From Segatella baroniae B14 (lineage in GTDB: Bacteria; Bacteroidota; Bacteroidia; Bacteroidales; Bacteroidaceae), in contig NZ_CP091799.1 in assembly GCF_022024235.1 (NCBI RefSeq), forward strand, positions 784,001 through 848,000: a stretch of DNA of 64,000 nucleotides, written 5' to 3'. Below, piece after piece: positions 55,928 to 64,000 of the stretch; the stretch's first letter is position 1, and each line of letters begins with the position of its first letter. The notes below the pieces were generated by a model that searched no databases, was not told the DNA's origin, and saw only the letters and a program-made list of their open reading frames with translations. A program made the translations under genes and the position numbers.

Positions 55928-58222
55928 ATGGTAAAGATTACAAAGGAGGCAGCGCTCGCCTATCATGAGAATGGGCGCCCTGGAAAAATCGAAGTAAAGC
56001 CTACTAAAGCTTATCGTACACAGACTGATTTAAGTCTAGCGTATTCGCCTGGCGTGGCATTTCCATGTCTGGAAATCCAGTCAAATCCTAATGATGTCTA
56101 CAAATATACCGACAAAGGTAATCTCGTTGCTGTTATAAGTAATGGTACTGCAGTATTAGGCCTTGGTGATATCGGTGCTATGAGTGGTAAACCAGTCATG
56201 GAAGGCAAAGGATTGCTCTTTAAAATTTATGGTGGTGTAGACGTCTTTGATATCGAGGTTGATGAAAAAGATCCAGAAAAGTTCTGCGAAGCTGTTGAAA
56301 AGATTGCTCCAACTTTTGGCGGAATTAACCTTGAAGATATTAAGGCTCCTGAATGTTTCTATATTGAAGAAAGACTAAAAAAGACGCTTGACATCCCTGT
56401 TATGCATGATGATCAGCATGGCACTGCTATTATTTCGTCTGCTGGGTTGATTAATGCACTTGAAGTAGCTGGTAAAAAAATTGAGGATGTAAAAATCGTT
56501 GTTAATGGTGCCGGCGCAGCAGCAATTAGTTGTACAAAATTGTATTGTGCTCTTGGAGCCCAGCGTAAAAACATATTAATGCTCGATTCTAAGGGTGTTA
56601 TCACTAGTGATCGTGAGGGTTTAAATGAACAGAAAAAGTACTTTGCTACAGATCGTCGTGATGTTCATACTCTTGAAGAGGCTATTAAGGGTGCTGATGT
56701 ATTTTTAGGTTTAAGCAAAGGTAATGTCTTGACACAGGACATGGTCCGCTCTATGGCAGACACTCCTATAGTTTTTGCTTTGGCTAATCCTGTTCCTGAG
56801 ATAAGCTATGAAGAAGCTATGGAAAGCCGTCCTGACGTACTAATGAGTACAGGACGTAGCGATTACCCTAACCAAATAAACAATGTTATTGGTTTCCCAT
56901 ATATCTTCCGCGGTGCTCTTGATGTTCATGCAAAAGCTATCAATGAAGAAATGAAACTTGCTGCGGTTCGTGCTATTGCGGACTTAGCAAAACAGCCTGT
57001 TCCAGATATCGTAAATTCTGTATATCATGTAACAGATTTAACATTTGGCCCTAAATATTTTATTCCAAAACCAGTTGATCCACGACTTATTACTGAAGTA
57101 AGTGCAGCAGTAGCTAAGGCGGCCATGGATAGTGGCGTCGCTCGTGTTTCGATTACTGACTGGAATGCATATAAAGATAGATTACGCCAACTCTTGGGAC
57201 AAGAAACCAAGTTGACACGAAAGATTCATGAAACAGCTCGTCTTCATCCACAGCGTGTTGTTTTTGCAGAAGGTGGTCACCCTACAATGATGAAAGCTGC
57301 TGTTCAGGCAAAGACGGAAGGTTTCTGCACCCCTATTTTGCTCGGTAATCCAGATCGCCTTAATCGTTTGGCCCACCGTCTAAAGCTTGATTTGAGCGAA
57401 ATTCAGATTATCGATATGCGTGCAGACCAAGAGCAAGGACGTCGCGCTACTTATGCAAAGCATTTAGCAGAAAAACGCGCACGCGAAGGATTTACTTTTG
57501 AGGAAGCTTACGATAAGATGTATGAGCGTAACTACTTTGGTATGTCAATGGTAGAAAATGGTGATGCAGATGCTTTCATTACAGGTTTGTATACCCGATA
57601 TAGTAATACTATTAAAGTAGCTAAGGAAGTTATTGGTATTCGTAAAGAATATAATACATTCGGTACAATGCATATTGTTAACTCTCCTAAGGGCGTTTAT
57701 TTTATCTCTGATACTCTAATTAATCGTCACCCTGACCAAAATGTACTTATTGATATAGCCAAACTTAGTGCGCATACTGTACGTTTCTTTAATGAAGAGC
57801 CTGTCATTGCTATGTTAAGTTATAGTAACTTTGGTACAGACTTAGGTGGTAGTCCAGTTAAAGTACATGATGCAGTTGCCTATATGCAAGAAAAGTATCC
57901 AGACCTTGCGATAGATGGTGAAATGCAAGTTAATTTTGCTCTAAACAAGCAATTACGTGATGATAAATATCCATTTACTCGCCTTAAAGGTAAGGATGTC
58001 AATACTTTAGTATTCCCAAATTTAAGTAGTGCTAATAGTGCATATAAATTCCTTCAAGGTTTGAGCCCTGATTCTGAAATCATTGGTCCTATTCAGATGG
58101 GATTGAACAAACCTATTCACTTTACTGATTTTGAAAGTAGTGTAGCTGATGTGGTAAATGTTACGGCTATAGCATGTATTGATGCATATGTAGAAAAAGT
58201 AAAAAAATACAATGATGACTAA
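55928..58222 (+). CDS. maeB: NADP-dependent malic enzyme with phosphotransacetylase-like domain
   Basis: 764 aa, two-part layout of MaeB. Residues 1-~430 are the malic enzyme: [26 protein letters not shown] and the NAD(P) fingerprint [12 protein letters not shown]. Residues ~435-764 resemble phosphotransacetylase ([15 protein letters not shown]) and act as a regulatory domain in the E. coli enzyme. Oxidatively decarboxylates malate to pyruvate, giving NADPH. Divergent from a TetR regulator; followed by a strong terminator. Confidence 0.95.
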   Translation: MVKITKEAALAYHENGRPGKIEVKPTKAYRTQTDLSLAYSPGVAFPCLEIQSNPNDVYKYTDKGNLVAVISNGTAVLGLGDIGAMSGKPVMEGKGLLFKIYGGVDVFDIEVDEKDPEKFCEAVEKIAPTFGGINLEDIKAPECFYIEERLKKTLDIPVMHDDQHGTAIISSAGLINALEVAGKKIEDVKIVVNGAGAAAISCTKLYCALGAQRKNILMLDSKGVITSDREGLNEQKKYFATDRRDVHTLEEAIKGADVFLGLSKGNVLTQDMVRSMADTPIVFALANPVPEISYEEAMESRPDVLMSTGRSDYPNQINNVIGFPYIFRGALDVHAKAINEEMKLAAVRAIADLAKQPVPDIVNSVYHVTDLTFGPKYFIPKPVDPRLITEVSAAVAKAAMDSGVARVSITDWNAYKDRLRQLLGQETKLTRKIHETARLHPQRVVFAEGGHPTMMKAAVQAKTEGFCTPILLGNPDRLNRLAHRLKLDLSEIQIIDMRADQEQGRRATYAKHLAEKRAREGFTFEEAYDKMYERNYFGMSMVENGDADAFITGLYTRYSNTIKVAKEVIGIRKEYNTFGTMHIVNSPKGVYFISDTLINRHPDQNVLIDIAKLSAHTVRFFNEEPVIAMLSYSNFGTDLGGSPVKVHDAVAYMQEKYPDLAIDGEMQVNFALNKQLRDDKYPFTRLKGKDVNTLVFPNLSSANSAYKFLQGLSPDSEIIGPIQMGLNKPIHFTDFESSVADVVNVTAIACIDAYVEKVKKYNDD

Positions 58223-58262
58223 TCATATTAGTAAAAACTAATTATTAGCATTTAAATAAGGT

Positions 58263-58305
58263 ATAAGTCCTTCAGACTCTTTCTGTCTGAAGGACTTATT
58301 TATAT
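58263..58305 (+). terminator. Terminator of maeB
   Basis: ATAAGTCCTTCAGAC pairs with GTCTGAAGGACTTAT (58263-58299) followed by TTATAT. Confidence 0.88.
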
Positions 58306-58507
58306 ATAGCAAGAACTATATAATATAGTAAACTTTAATCAAGTAACATTTATTCCGTATAAAATCAATATTTTTAAAAAACACTAAAGAAAGGTTATTT
58401 TAGGTCCAAAAAATACTAAAGTTAAAACGATTGCATTTATTTCTTTTTAAAAGATGTTAATGTTAACGTACACAATCATATTATCTTAAAAAAAAACTTG
58501 GAAGATG

Positions 58508-58634
58508 TTTGCAAACTATAAAAAAAGATTTAAATTTGCTACCGTTATCCTGAAAACAATCTTTTTACCTTAAGAAAAACTAATACCTATTGAAGATTTG
58601 GAGCGGTTGCCTGCGAAGGTCATCGCTTTTTTTT
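58508..58634 (+). ncRNA. Candidate small RNA with own promoter and terminator
   Basis: TTTG (58508-58511), a 19-nt spacer and TAAATTTG (58531-58538) form an exact promoter. About 65 nt on, AGCGGTTGCC pairs with GGTCATCGCT around a TGCGAA loop (58602-58627; one mismatch and two G-T pairs), followed by eight T residues. This defines a transcript of about 90 nt without a reading frame. Bacteroidales-1 RNA is defined in the same promoter/terminator way, but I cannot confirm that this is a member. Confidence 0.55.
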
Positions 58635-58718
58635 ATCAAACATAGGCGACAATCTATAATATTTCTTAAAAAAACATTTTTCTGTTAATTCATTCTTTAT
58701 TAATTAAAAATATATTCG

Positions 58719-58810
58719 TAATTTTGCAGCCGATTTAGTCTGTTCGGGCTCAAATAAGTGTAGGCAAAAGTCGACCGCCTGGCAGAGAAAACCGTTTATA
58801 TTATAAAATA
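58719..58810 (+). promoter_or_regulatory. rplU promoter element and leader
   Basis: TAATTTTG (58719-58726) would start an mRNA with a leader of about 78 nt. The leader is less A/T rich than its surroundings and can form an AGGC...GCCT stem, so autogenous control by L21 is possible but not shown. Confidence 0.45.
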
Positions 58811-59128
58811 ATGTACGCAATCGTAGAAATTAACGGTCAGCAGTTCAAGGCTGAGGAAGGCAAAAAGCTTTTCGTGCACCGCATCAAAGATGCAGAAGCT
58901 GGCAAAACTGTTGAGTTTGACAAAGTTCTTCTTGTAGACAAAGAAGGCAATGTCACAGTAGGTGCTCCAACTGTAGATGGTGCAAAAGTAGTAGTAGAAG
59001 TAGTGAACCCACTTGTTAAGGGTGACAAGGTCATCGTTTTCAAGATGAAGCGTCGTAAGGACTATCGCGTTCGCAATGGTCATCGTGCACAGTTCACTGA
59101 AGTAACAGTTAAATCAGTAATCGCTTAA
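58811..59128 (+). CDS. rplU: Ribosomal protein L21
   Basis: 105 aa, the usual length. The start [17 protein letters not shown] and the basic C-terminal [19 protein letters not shown] are diagnostic. Binds 23S rRNA in the large subunit. First gene of the rplU-rpmA pair; the next gene starts 17 bp on behind AGGAGG, a clear ribosome binding site. Confidence 0.97.
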   Translation: MYAIVEINGQQFKAEEGKKLFVHRIKDAEAGKTVEFDKVLLVDKEGNVTVGAPTVDGAKVVVEVVNPLVKGDKVIVFKMKRRKDYRVRNGHRAQFTEVTVKSVIA

Positions 59129-59145
59129 ATTAGGAGGATTTCAAG

Positions 59146-59433
59146 ATGGCACATAAAAAAGGTGTTGGTAGTTCTAAGAACGGTCGTGAGTCTCATTCAA
59201 AACGTTTAGGCGTTAAGATCTGGGGTGGTCAGAGCATCATCGCTGGTAACATTATCGTTCGTCAGCGTGGTAATAAGCACTATGCAGGTGAGAATGTTGC
59301 TCAGGGTAAAGACGATACTCTTTACGCTCTTGCAGATGGATTGGTATACTTCCACAAAGGCAAGAAGAACAAGAGTACAGTATCTGTTCTTTCACCAGAA
59401 GCTTACGCAGCTAAAACAAAGGCTGAAGCTTAA
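59146..59433 (+). CDS. rpmA: Ribosomal protein L27
   Basis: 95 aa beginning [16 protein letters not shown], with no N-terminal processing extension as found in Firmicutes. The N-terminal tail reaches the peptidyl-transferase centre. Forms an operon with rplU, with AGGAGG in front and a terminator at 59469-59493 behind. Confidence 0.97.
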   Translation: MAHKKGVGSSKNGRESHSKRLGVKIWGGQSIIAGNIIVRQRGNKHYAGENVAQGKDDTLYALADGLVYFHKGKKNKSTVSVLSPEAYAAKTKAEA

Positions 59434-59468
59434 TTAAAGATAATATCTTATTCCAAACAAACAATAGA

Positions 59469-59493
59469 AGCCAACTCTATGGAGTTGGCTTTC
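59469..59493 (+). terminator. Terminator of rplU-rpmA
   Basis: AGCCAACTC pairs with GAGTTGGCT (59469-59490), followed by TTCTTCG. Confidence 0.85.
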
Positions 59494-59608
59494 TTCGTTT
59501 GCATTATTTCCACCTTACTGAAATTGTATAATTCACTTATCAATTTTTATATTTTCTACCCTGTTCTTGATCTTTATTCTTTTTGCCAACTATTTTTCTA
59601 AACAAATT

Positions 59609-59640
59609 TTTGGCTATTCCCTATGTTTTTTGTATTTTTG
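59609..59640 (+). promoter_or_regulatory. Promoter of serS
   Basis: TTTG (59609-59612), a 20-nt spacer and TATTTTTG (59633-59640) match the consensus; leader about 37 nt. Confidence 0.75.
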
Positions 59641-59682
59641 CGATTAAATATAAAATAAAATTTTAAAGAAAAAGTATAGAAT

Positions 59683-60975
59683 ATGCTTACACTTAAACTG
59701 ATCAGCGAAAATACTGAAAAGGTGATCAAGGGCCTTGAGAAAAAACACTTTGAAGGTGCACGAGAGGCTATCGAAAAAGTTTTGGAATTTGACAAAGCAC
59801 GTCGCGAAGCTCAACAGAAGCTCGACAATAATAAGGCCCAGCAAAATCAGTTGGCCAAGCAGATTGGTGGATTGATGAAAGAAGGCAAAAAAGACGAAGC
59901 TAATGCCATAAAGGAACAAGTAGCTGCTCTTAAGGTAACAGATGCAGAACTTAAGGCCGAAATGGACAAGGCCGAAAAGAATATGACAGAAACACTGTTA
60001 TCTATCCCTAATGTACCAAATGATGATGTACCAGAAGGTAAAGATGCTGCTGATAATGTAGTAGTTAAAGAAGGTGGACTTAAGCCAGAACTTCCAGAAG
60101 ATGCTCTTTGCCACTGGGATCTTCTGAAAAAATATAATTTGGTTGATTTTGACCTTGGTGTTAAAATTACCGGTGCTGGCTTCCCAATATATCTTGGTAA
60201 AATGGCTCGTTTCCAACGTGCGCTGGAAGCTTTCTTCCTAGATGAGGCTCGTAAAAGTGGATATCTAGAAGTTCAACCTCCTTATGTCGTTAATGAAGCT
60301 TCTGGTTATGGTACAGGTCAGCTTCCTGACAAAGAAGGTCAAATGTATCACGCAAATCTTGACAATCTTTATCTTATCCCTACTGCAGAGGTACCTGTTA
60401 CTAACATTTTCCGCGATGTTATTCTTGATGAAAAGGACCTTCCTATAAAGCGTTGTGCTTATTCAGCGTGCTTCCGTCGTGAGGCAGGCTCCTATGGTAA
60501 AGATGTACGTGGTTTGAATCGTCTTCACCAATTTGACAAAGTGGAAATCGTTCGTCTTGATACTCCTGAGCATTCATATGAAAGTTTGAAAGAGATGATG
60601 GATCACGTAGAAGGCTTATTAAAGAAACTCGAATTGCCATACCATATTCTTCGTCTTTGCGGTGGTGATATGAGTTTTACATCTGCTATCTGTTATGACT
60701 TTGAGGTTTGGAGCGCAGCTCAGAAAAGATGGCTTGAAGTTTCTTCAGTGTCTAATTTTGAAAGCTACCAGGCTAACCGCTTGAAGTGTCGATTCCGCAG
60801 AAGTGAAACTAAAAAGACAGAGCTTGTTCATACTTTGAATGGATCTGCTTTAGCTCTTCCACGTATAGTAGCTTCTATCATTGAAAACAATCAGACTCCA
60901 GAGGGTATTCGTGTACCTAAGGTACTTGTACCTTACTGTGGCTTCGAAATGCTTGACGATAAGAATTTCGATTAA
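59683..60975 (+). CDS. serS: Seryl-tRNA synthetase
   Basis: 430 aa class II synthetase. The N-terminal ~110 residues form the tRNA-binding coiled coil; the catalytic domain carries motif 2 CFRREAGSYGKDVRG and motif 3 TLNGSALALPR. Charges tRNA-Ser, and tRNA-Sec where present. Own promoter and terminator (60990-61026). Confidence 0.97.
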   Translation: MLTLKLISENTEKVIKGLEKKHFEGAREAIEKVLEFDKARREAQQKLDNNKAQQNQLAKQIGGLMKEGKKDEANAIKEQVAALKVTDAELKAEMDKAEKNMTETLLSIPNVPNDDVPEGKDAADNVVVKEGGLKPELPEDALCHWDLLKKYNLVDFDLGVKITGAGFPIYLGKMARFQRALEAFFLDEARKSGYLEVQPPYVVNEASGYGTGQLPDKEGQMYHANLDNLYLIPTAEVPVTNIFRDVILDEKDLPIKRCAYSACFRREAGSYGKDVRGLNRLHQFDKVEIVRLDTPEHSYESLKEMMDHVEGLLKKLELPYHILRLCGGDMSFTSAICYDFEVWSAAQKRWLEVSSVSNFESYQANRLKCRFRRSETKKTELVHTLNGSALALPRIVASIIENNQTPEGIRVPKVLVPYCGFEMLDDKNFD

Positions 60976-60989
60976 AAACTAAAATAGAT

Positions 60990-61026
60990 ATAGAGTAGAG
61001 GTTAAACCTTACCTCTACTCTATTTT
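60990..61026 (+). terminator. Terminator of serS
   Basis: ATAGAGTAGAGGT pairs with ACCTCTACTCTAT (60990-61022), followed by TTTTG. Confidence 0.87.
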
Positions 61027-61127
61027 GTTATCAACTCTCTCATAAGATCTATTTTTCTATCTAACTAACTCCTCAATTTTATACAAGAAACAAATATAAC
61101 ATTTATAATACCAGTAAAACTAAAAGA

Positions 61128-63476
61128 ATGAACAAGATCGTAAGTAAACAGCAGTTCTCTGAAAGAGTCTTTAAATTTGAAATAGAGGCTCCTTTGATTG
61201 CAAAGAGTCGAAAAGCCGGCAACTTTGTAATTGTACGTGTAGATAAAAAAAGTGAACGCATGCCTTTGACTATTGCTGATGCTGATGTCGAGAAAGGTAC
61301 AATTACTCTCGTTGTACAAGAGGTGGGACTGTCATCTACTAAACTTTGTAACCTCAGCGAGGGTGATAACGTAGCTGATATTGTTGGACCTCTTGGAAAT
61401 CCAACTCATATTGAAAATTTCGGAACAGTTATTTGTGCAGGTGGTGGTGTTGGTGTTGCACCAATGCTTCCTATTATAAAAGCCCTAAAAGCTGCAGGTA
61501 ACCGTGTACTCTCCGTTCTTGCGGGTCGTAATAAAGATCTTATTATTATGGAAGATGATGTACGCGCAAATTCTGATGAAACTCTCATTATGACAGATGA
61601 TGGTAGCGCTGGCGAAAAAGGAGTGGTTACTGTTGGTATAGAAAAGTTTATAAAGCAGGAGCACATCGACAAAGTATTTGCCATAGGGCCTCCTATCATG
61701 ATGAAATTCTGCTGTCTTCTTACTCAAAAATATAATCTACCTACTGATGTATCGCTTAACACTATTATGGTGGATGGTACCGGTATGTGTGGAGCTTGCC
61801 GTCTGACAATAGGTGGTAAAACCAAATTTGTCTGCATAGATGGACCAGAATTTGATGGTGCCCTTGTTGATTGGGACGAAATGTTCAAGCGAATGGGTAC
61901 ATTCAAAGCTGTAGAGCGTGAAGAGATGGAGCACTATCAGGACCATATTAATCAAGTCGATAATAACTTGGTTGTCGAAAAAACAGATATTGCGATGGAC
62001 GTAGAGCCTACAAATGAAACTGTAGAAGAACTTACTGATCGTAACTCTGTATGGCGAAAGGAATTACGTGCTTCTATGAAACCTAAAGAACGCTCTGCTA
62101 TTGACCGTGCAATTATGCAAGAACTCGATCCTGTGTATCGTGCAACTACACGTTTGGAAGAAGTTAATATAGGATTAACAAAAGAACAGGCACTACTTGA
62201 GGCAAAACGCTGTTTAGATTGCGGTAAACCTTCATGCGTAGAAGGTTGTCCTGTAAATATCAACATTCCTTCATTTGTTAAGAATATAGAGCGTGGCCAG
62301 TTTCTTGCAGCTGCTAAAGTCTTGAAAAATACATCAGCCCTCCCTGCCGTTTGTGGACGAGTTTGTCCACAAGAAAAGCAATGTGAAAGTAAATGTATTC
62401 ACATTAAAATGGGTGGTAAAGCTGTTGCTATTGGCTATTTGGAACGATTTGCTGCTGATTATGAGCGACAGAGCGGACAGGTTGCATTACCACAAATGGC
62501 CACTCCTAATGGCATTAAGGTTGCAGTTGTTGGTTCTGGCCCTGCGGGGTTAAGTTTTGCTGGTGATATGGTAAAGAAAGGCTATGATGTATTTGTATTC
62601 GAAGCACTTCATGAAATTGGAGGCGTGCTGAAATATGGTATACCAGAGTTCAGATTACCAAATCGTATTGTTGATGTAGAAATAGAGAACCTTCGTAAAA
62701 TGGGAGTTCATTTTATTACAGACTGTATAGTCGGTAAAACTATTTCAGTAGAGGAGTTAGAAGAAAAAGGATTTAAGGGTATTTTTGTAGCATCAGGTGC
62801 AGGCTTGCCTCGCTTTATGAATATACCTGGCGAAAATGCCTTAAATATTATGTCTTCCAACGAGTATCTTACTCGTGTAAACTTGATGGACGCAGCAGAC
62901 CCAACAACAGATACCCCTATTAATTTGGGTAAAAAGGTAATCGTTGTTGGCGGTGGTAATACTGCGATGGACTCATGTAGAACAGCTAAACGCTTAGGTG
63001 CAGAGGTCGCTATCGTATATCGCCGCTCTGAACAAGAAATGCCAGCCCGTCTTGAGGAAGTAAAACATGCAAAAGAAGAAGGTATCAACTTTATGACCCT
63101 TCACAATCCAAAAGAATATCTTGTAGATGAGAATGGTGCAGTAAAAGCTGCAGTTCTTGAAGTGATGGAACTAGGCGAACCGGATGAATCTGGACGTCGT
63201 AGTCCTGTTCCTACAGGTGAGACAGTTACTATGGAATGTGATCAGGTAATTGTGGCTATAGGTGTTTCACCTAATCCACTGGTACCTAATAGTATTCCTG
63301 GTCTGGAGCTAGGCCGCAAAAATACAATTGCCGTAAATGACGAAATGCAATCATCACGTAGCGATCTCTTTGCAGGAGGTGATATTGTTCGTGGTGGTGC
63401 AACTGTAATTCTCGCCATGGGTGATGGACGTAAGGCAGCAGCCAACATGGATAAGAAGCTTCAGGCTGATGTTTAA
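61128..63476 (+). CDS. Fused NfnA-NfnB-type oxidoreductase (ferredoxin-NADP reductase subunit + glutamate-synthase-like subunit)
   Basis: 782 aa. Residues 1-~280 are a PyrK/NfnA-like FAD/NAD domain with [2Fe-2S] ligands in GTGMCGACRLTIGG and a following KFVCIDG Cys. Residues ~310-782 match the small glutamate-synthase/NfnB subunit: RCLDCGKPSCVEGCPV and VCPQEKQCESKC ([4Fe-4S] sites), FAD fingerprint VVGSGPAGLSFAG, and NADPH site VVGGGNTAMDSCRTAKRLG. In Nfn these two parts are separate subunits that couple NADH and reduced ferredoxin to NADPH by electron bifurcation; here they are one chain. Often annotated as DHOD subunit/glutamate synthase. Cytoplasmic. Confidence 0.9.
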   Translation: MNKIVSKQQFSERVFKFEIEAPLIAKSRKAGNFVIVRVDKKSERMPLTIADADVEKGTITLVVQEVGLSSTKLCNLSEGDNVADIVGPLGNPTHIENFGTVICAGGGVGVAPMLPIIKALKAAGNRVLSVLAGRNKDLIIMEDDVRANSDETLIMTDDGSAGEKGVVTVGIEKFIKQEHIDKVFAIGPPIMMKFCCLLTQKYNLPTDVSLNTIMVDGTGMCGACRLTIGGKTKFVCIDGPEFDGALVDWDEMFKRMGTFKAVEREEMEHYQDHINQVDNNLVVEKTDIAMDVEPTNETVEELTDRNSVWRKELRASMKPKERSAIDRAIMQELDPVYRATTRLEEVNIGLTKEQALLEAKRCLDCGKPSCVEGCPVNINIPSFVKNIERGQFLAAAKVLKNTSALPAVCGRVCPQEKQCESKCIHIKMGGKAVAIGYLERFAADYERQSGQVALPQMATPNGIKVAVVGSGPAGLSFAGDMVKKGYDVFVFEALHEIGGVLKYGIPEFRLPNRIVDVEIENLRKMGVHFITDCIVGKTISVEELEEKGFKGIFVASGAGLPRFMNIPGENALNIMSSNEYLTRVNLMDAADPTTDTPINLGKKVIVVGGGNTAMDSCRTAKRLGAEVAIVYRRSEQEMPARLEEVKHAKEEGINFMTLHNPKEYLVDENGAVKAAVLEVMELGEPDESGRRSPVPTGETVTMECDQVIVAIGVSPNPLVPNSIPGLELGRKNTIAVNDEMQSSRSDLFAGGDIVRGGATVILAMGDGRKAAANMDKKLQADV

Positions 63477-63488
63477 TTAAAATTTGAA

Positions 63489-63857
63489 ATGAACGCATTT
63501 TATACAGTATTATTACTCCTACTAAGTAATACATTCATGACATTAGCTTGGTATGGACATTTAAAATTACAAGAAACAGGGGTCAGTAACAACTGGCCTC
63601 TGTTAGCTGTTATCGCATTTAGTTGGGGTATTGCTTTTTTTGAATATTGTTGTCAAGTACCCGCAAATCGTATAGGTTTTATAGATAATGGTGGACCTTT
63701 TACATTGGTACAACTTAAAGTTATTCAGGAAGTAATCTCATTAATAGTTTTTGCAATTATTGCTAATATTCTTTTCCAAGGACAGAGTTTGCATTGGAAT
63801 CATTTTGCAGCATTTGCATGTTTACTAGCTGCTGTTTATTTCGTTTTTATGAAGTAG
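63489..63857 (+). CDS. DUF486 (DMT-type) small membrane protein
   Basis: 122 aa with four hydrophobic segments and the DUF486 pattern TLAWYGHLK...FEYCCQVPANRIG...FTLVQLKVIQEV. It resembles half-size drug/metabolite transporters and may work as a dimer; substrate unknown. It starts 12 bp behind the Nfn-type gene and is probably in its transcript. Confidence 0.87.
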   Translation: MNAFYTVLLLLLSNTFMTLAWYGHLKLQETGVSNNWPLLAVIAFSWGIAFFEYCCQVPANRIGFIDNGGPFTLVQLKVIQEVISLIVFAIIANILFQGQSLHWNHFAAFACLLAAVYFVFMK

Positions 63858-63886
63858 AACATGGAATGGTAAAAAAAGTCAAAACT

Positions 63887-63918
63887 TTTGTTCTATTACT
63901 AGAAAAAATGTAACTTTG
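63887..63918 (+). promoter_or_regulatory. Promoter of a gene running off the window
   Basis: TTTG (63887-63890), a 20-nt spacer and TAACTTTG (63911-63918) match the consensus. An ATG near 63994, followed by AGC, is probably the start of the next gene, of which only the first codons are in the window. Confidence 0.7.
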
Positions 63919-64000
63919 TATTTTAGATTTAAGACATTATTACTGAATTAAATCCAAGAGAAGAAAATTATTAATAAGCAAAACTAAGAACTATGAGCAA

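Overview
The window looks like a chromosomal segment of a Bacteroidota bacterium, most likely a Prevotella-type gut or rumen Bacteroidales. Three things point there. It encodes the short primary sigma factor typical of the phylum (26864-27736). Many genes are preceded by that sigma factor's promoter form, TTTG-N19/20-TAnnTTTG, instead of -35/-10 boxes. The protein set (DUF4374 lipoprotein, TonB receptor, GH43, GH115, GH9, AddAB-like pair, fused Nfn-type oxidoreductase) is also typical. I saw no tRNA, rRNA, CRISPR array, prophage or SusC/SusD pair.

Layout. 1-4.3 kb holds a coiled-coil Nudix protein, an unknown protein behind a structured leader, and a secreted GH43 enzyme. 4.3-8.5 kb holds two divergent two-gene operons: aminotransferase-fold PLP enzyme + LicC-like nucleotidyltransferase, and CDP-alcohol phosphatidyltransferase + multi-span flippase-like protein. 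Together they look like a lipid headgroup pathway and are my best candidate for an undescribed system. 8.6-18 kb holds ndk, a FemAB/GNAT-like protein, a DUF2520 + KdsC-like phosphatase pair, cellobiose phosphorylase (GH94), an SUI1/YciH-like factor, a small stress-type membrane protein, a metallo-beta-lactamase-rubredoxin fusion and a patatin lipase. 18-28 kb is a minus-strand block: sigma factor, outer-membrane protein, AddA-like helicase-nuclease, AddB-like nuclease. 28-39 kb holds a LolA-like protein, a DUF2264 protein, an AraC regulator, a FadL-type porin, a GH9 cellulase, a TonB receptor with a DUF4374 surface lipoprotein, and a BASS-type transporter. 39-45 kb holds a thioredoxin-like protein, a threonine-aldolase-like enzyme, an Lrp regulator divergent from metE, and Hsp20.

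45.3-51.1 kb is mobile DNA: two identical 2837-bp IS66-family elements in direct tandem, 9 bp apart, inserted into a fragment of a third copy. 51.2-64 kb holds a GH115 alpha-glucuronidase, xanthine phosphoribosyltransferase, a region with a 33-bp perfect inverted repeat, a TetR regulator with a likely operator, malic enzyme maeB, a candidate small RNA, rplU-rpmA, serS, a fused NfnAB-type protein and a DUF486 membrane protein.

How the genes fit together. GH9, GH94, GH43, GH115 and possibly DUF2264 suggest use of plant cell-wall cellulose and glucuronoxylan: secreted enzymes make oligomers and cytosolic cellobiose phosphorylase splits cellobiose with phosphate. MaeB and the Nfn-type fusion supply NADPH and balance ferredoxin. 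The Lrp/metE/aldolase group concerns methionine and glycine/one-carbon metabolism. All functions are read from sequence motifs and family knowledge; no database search was run.
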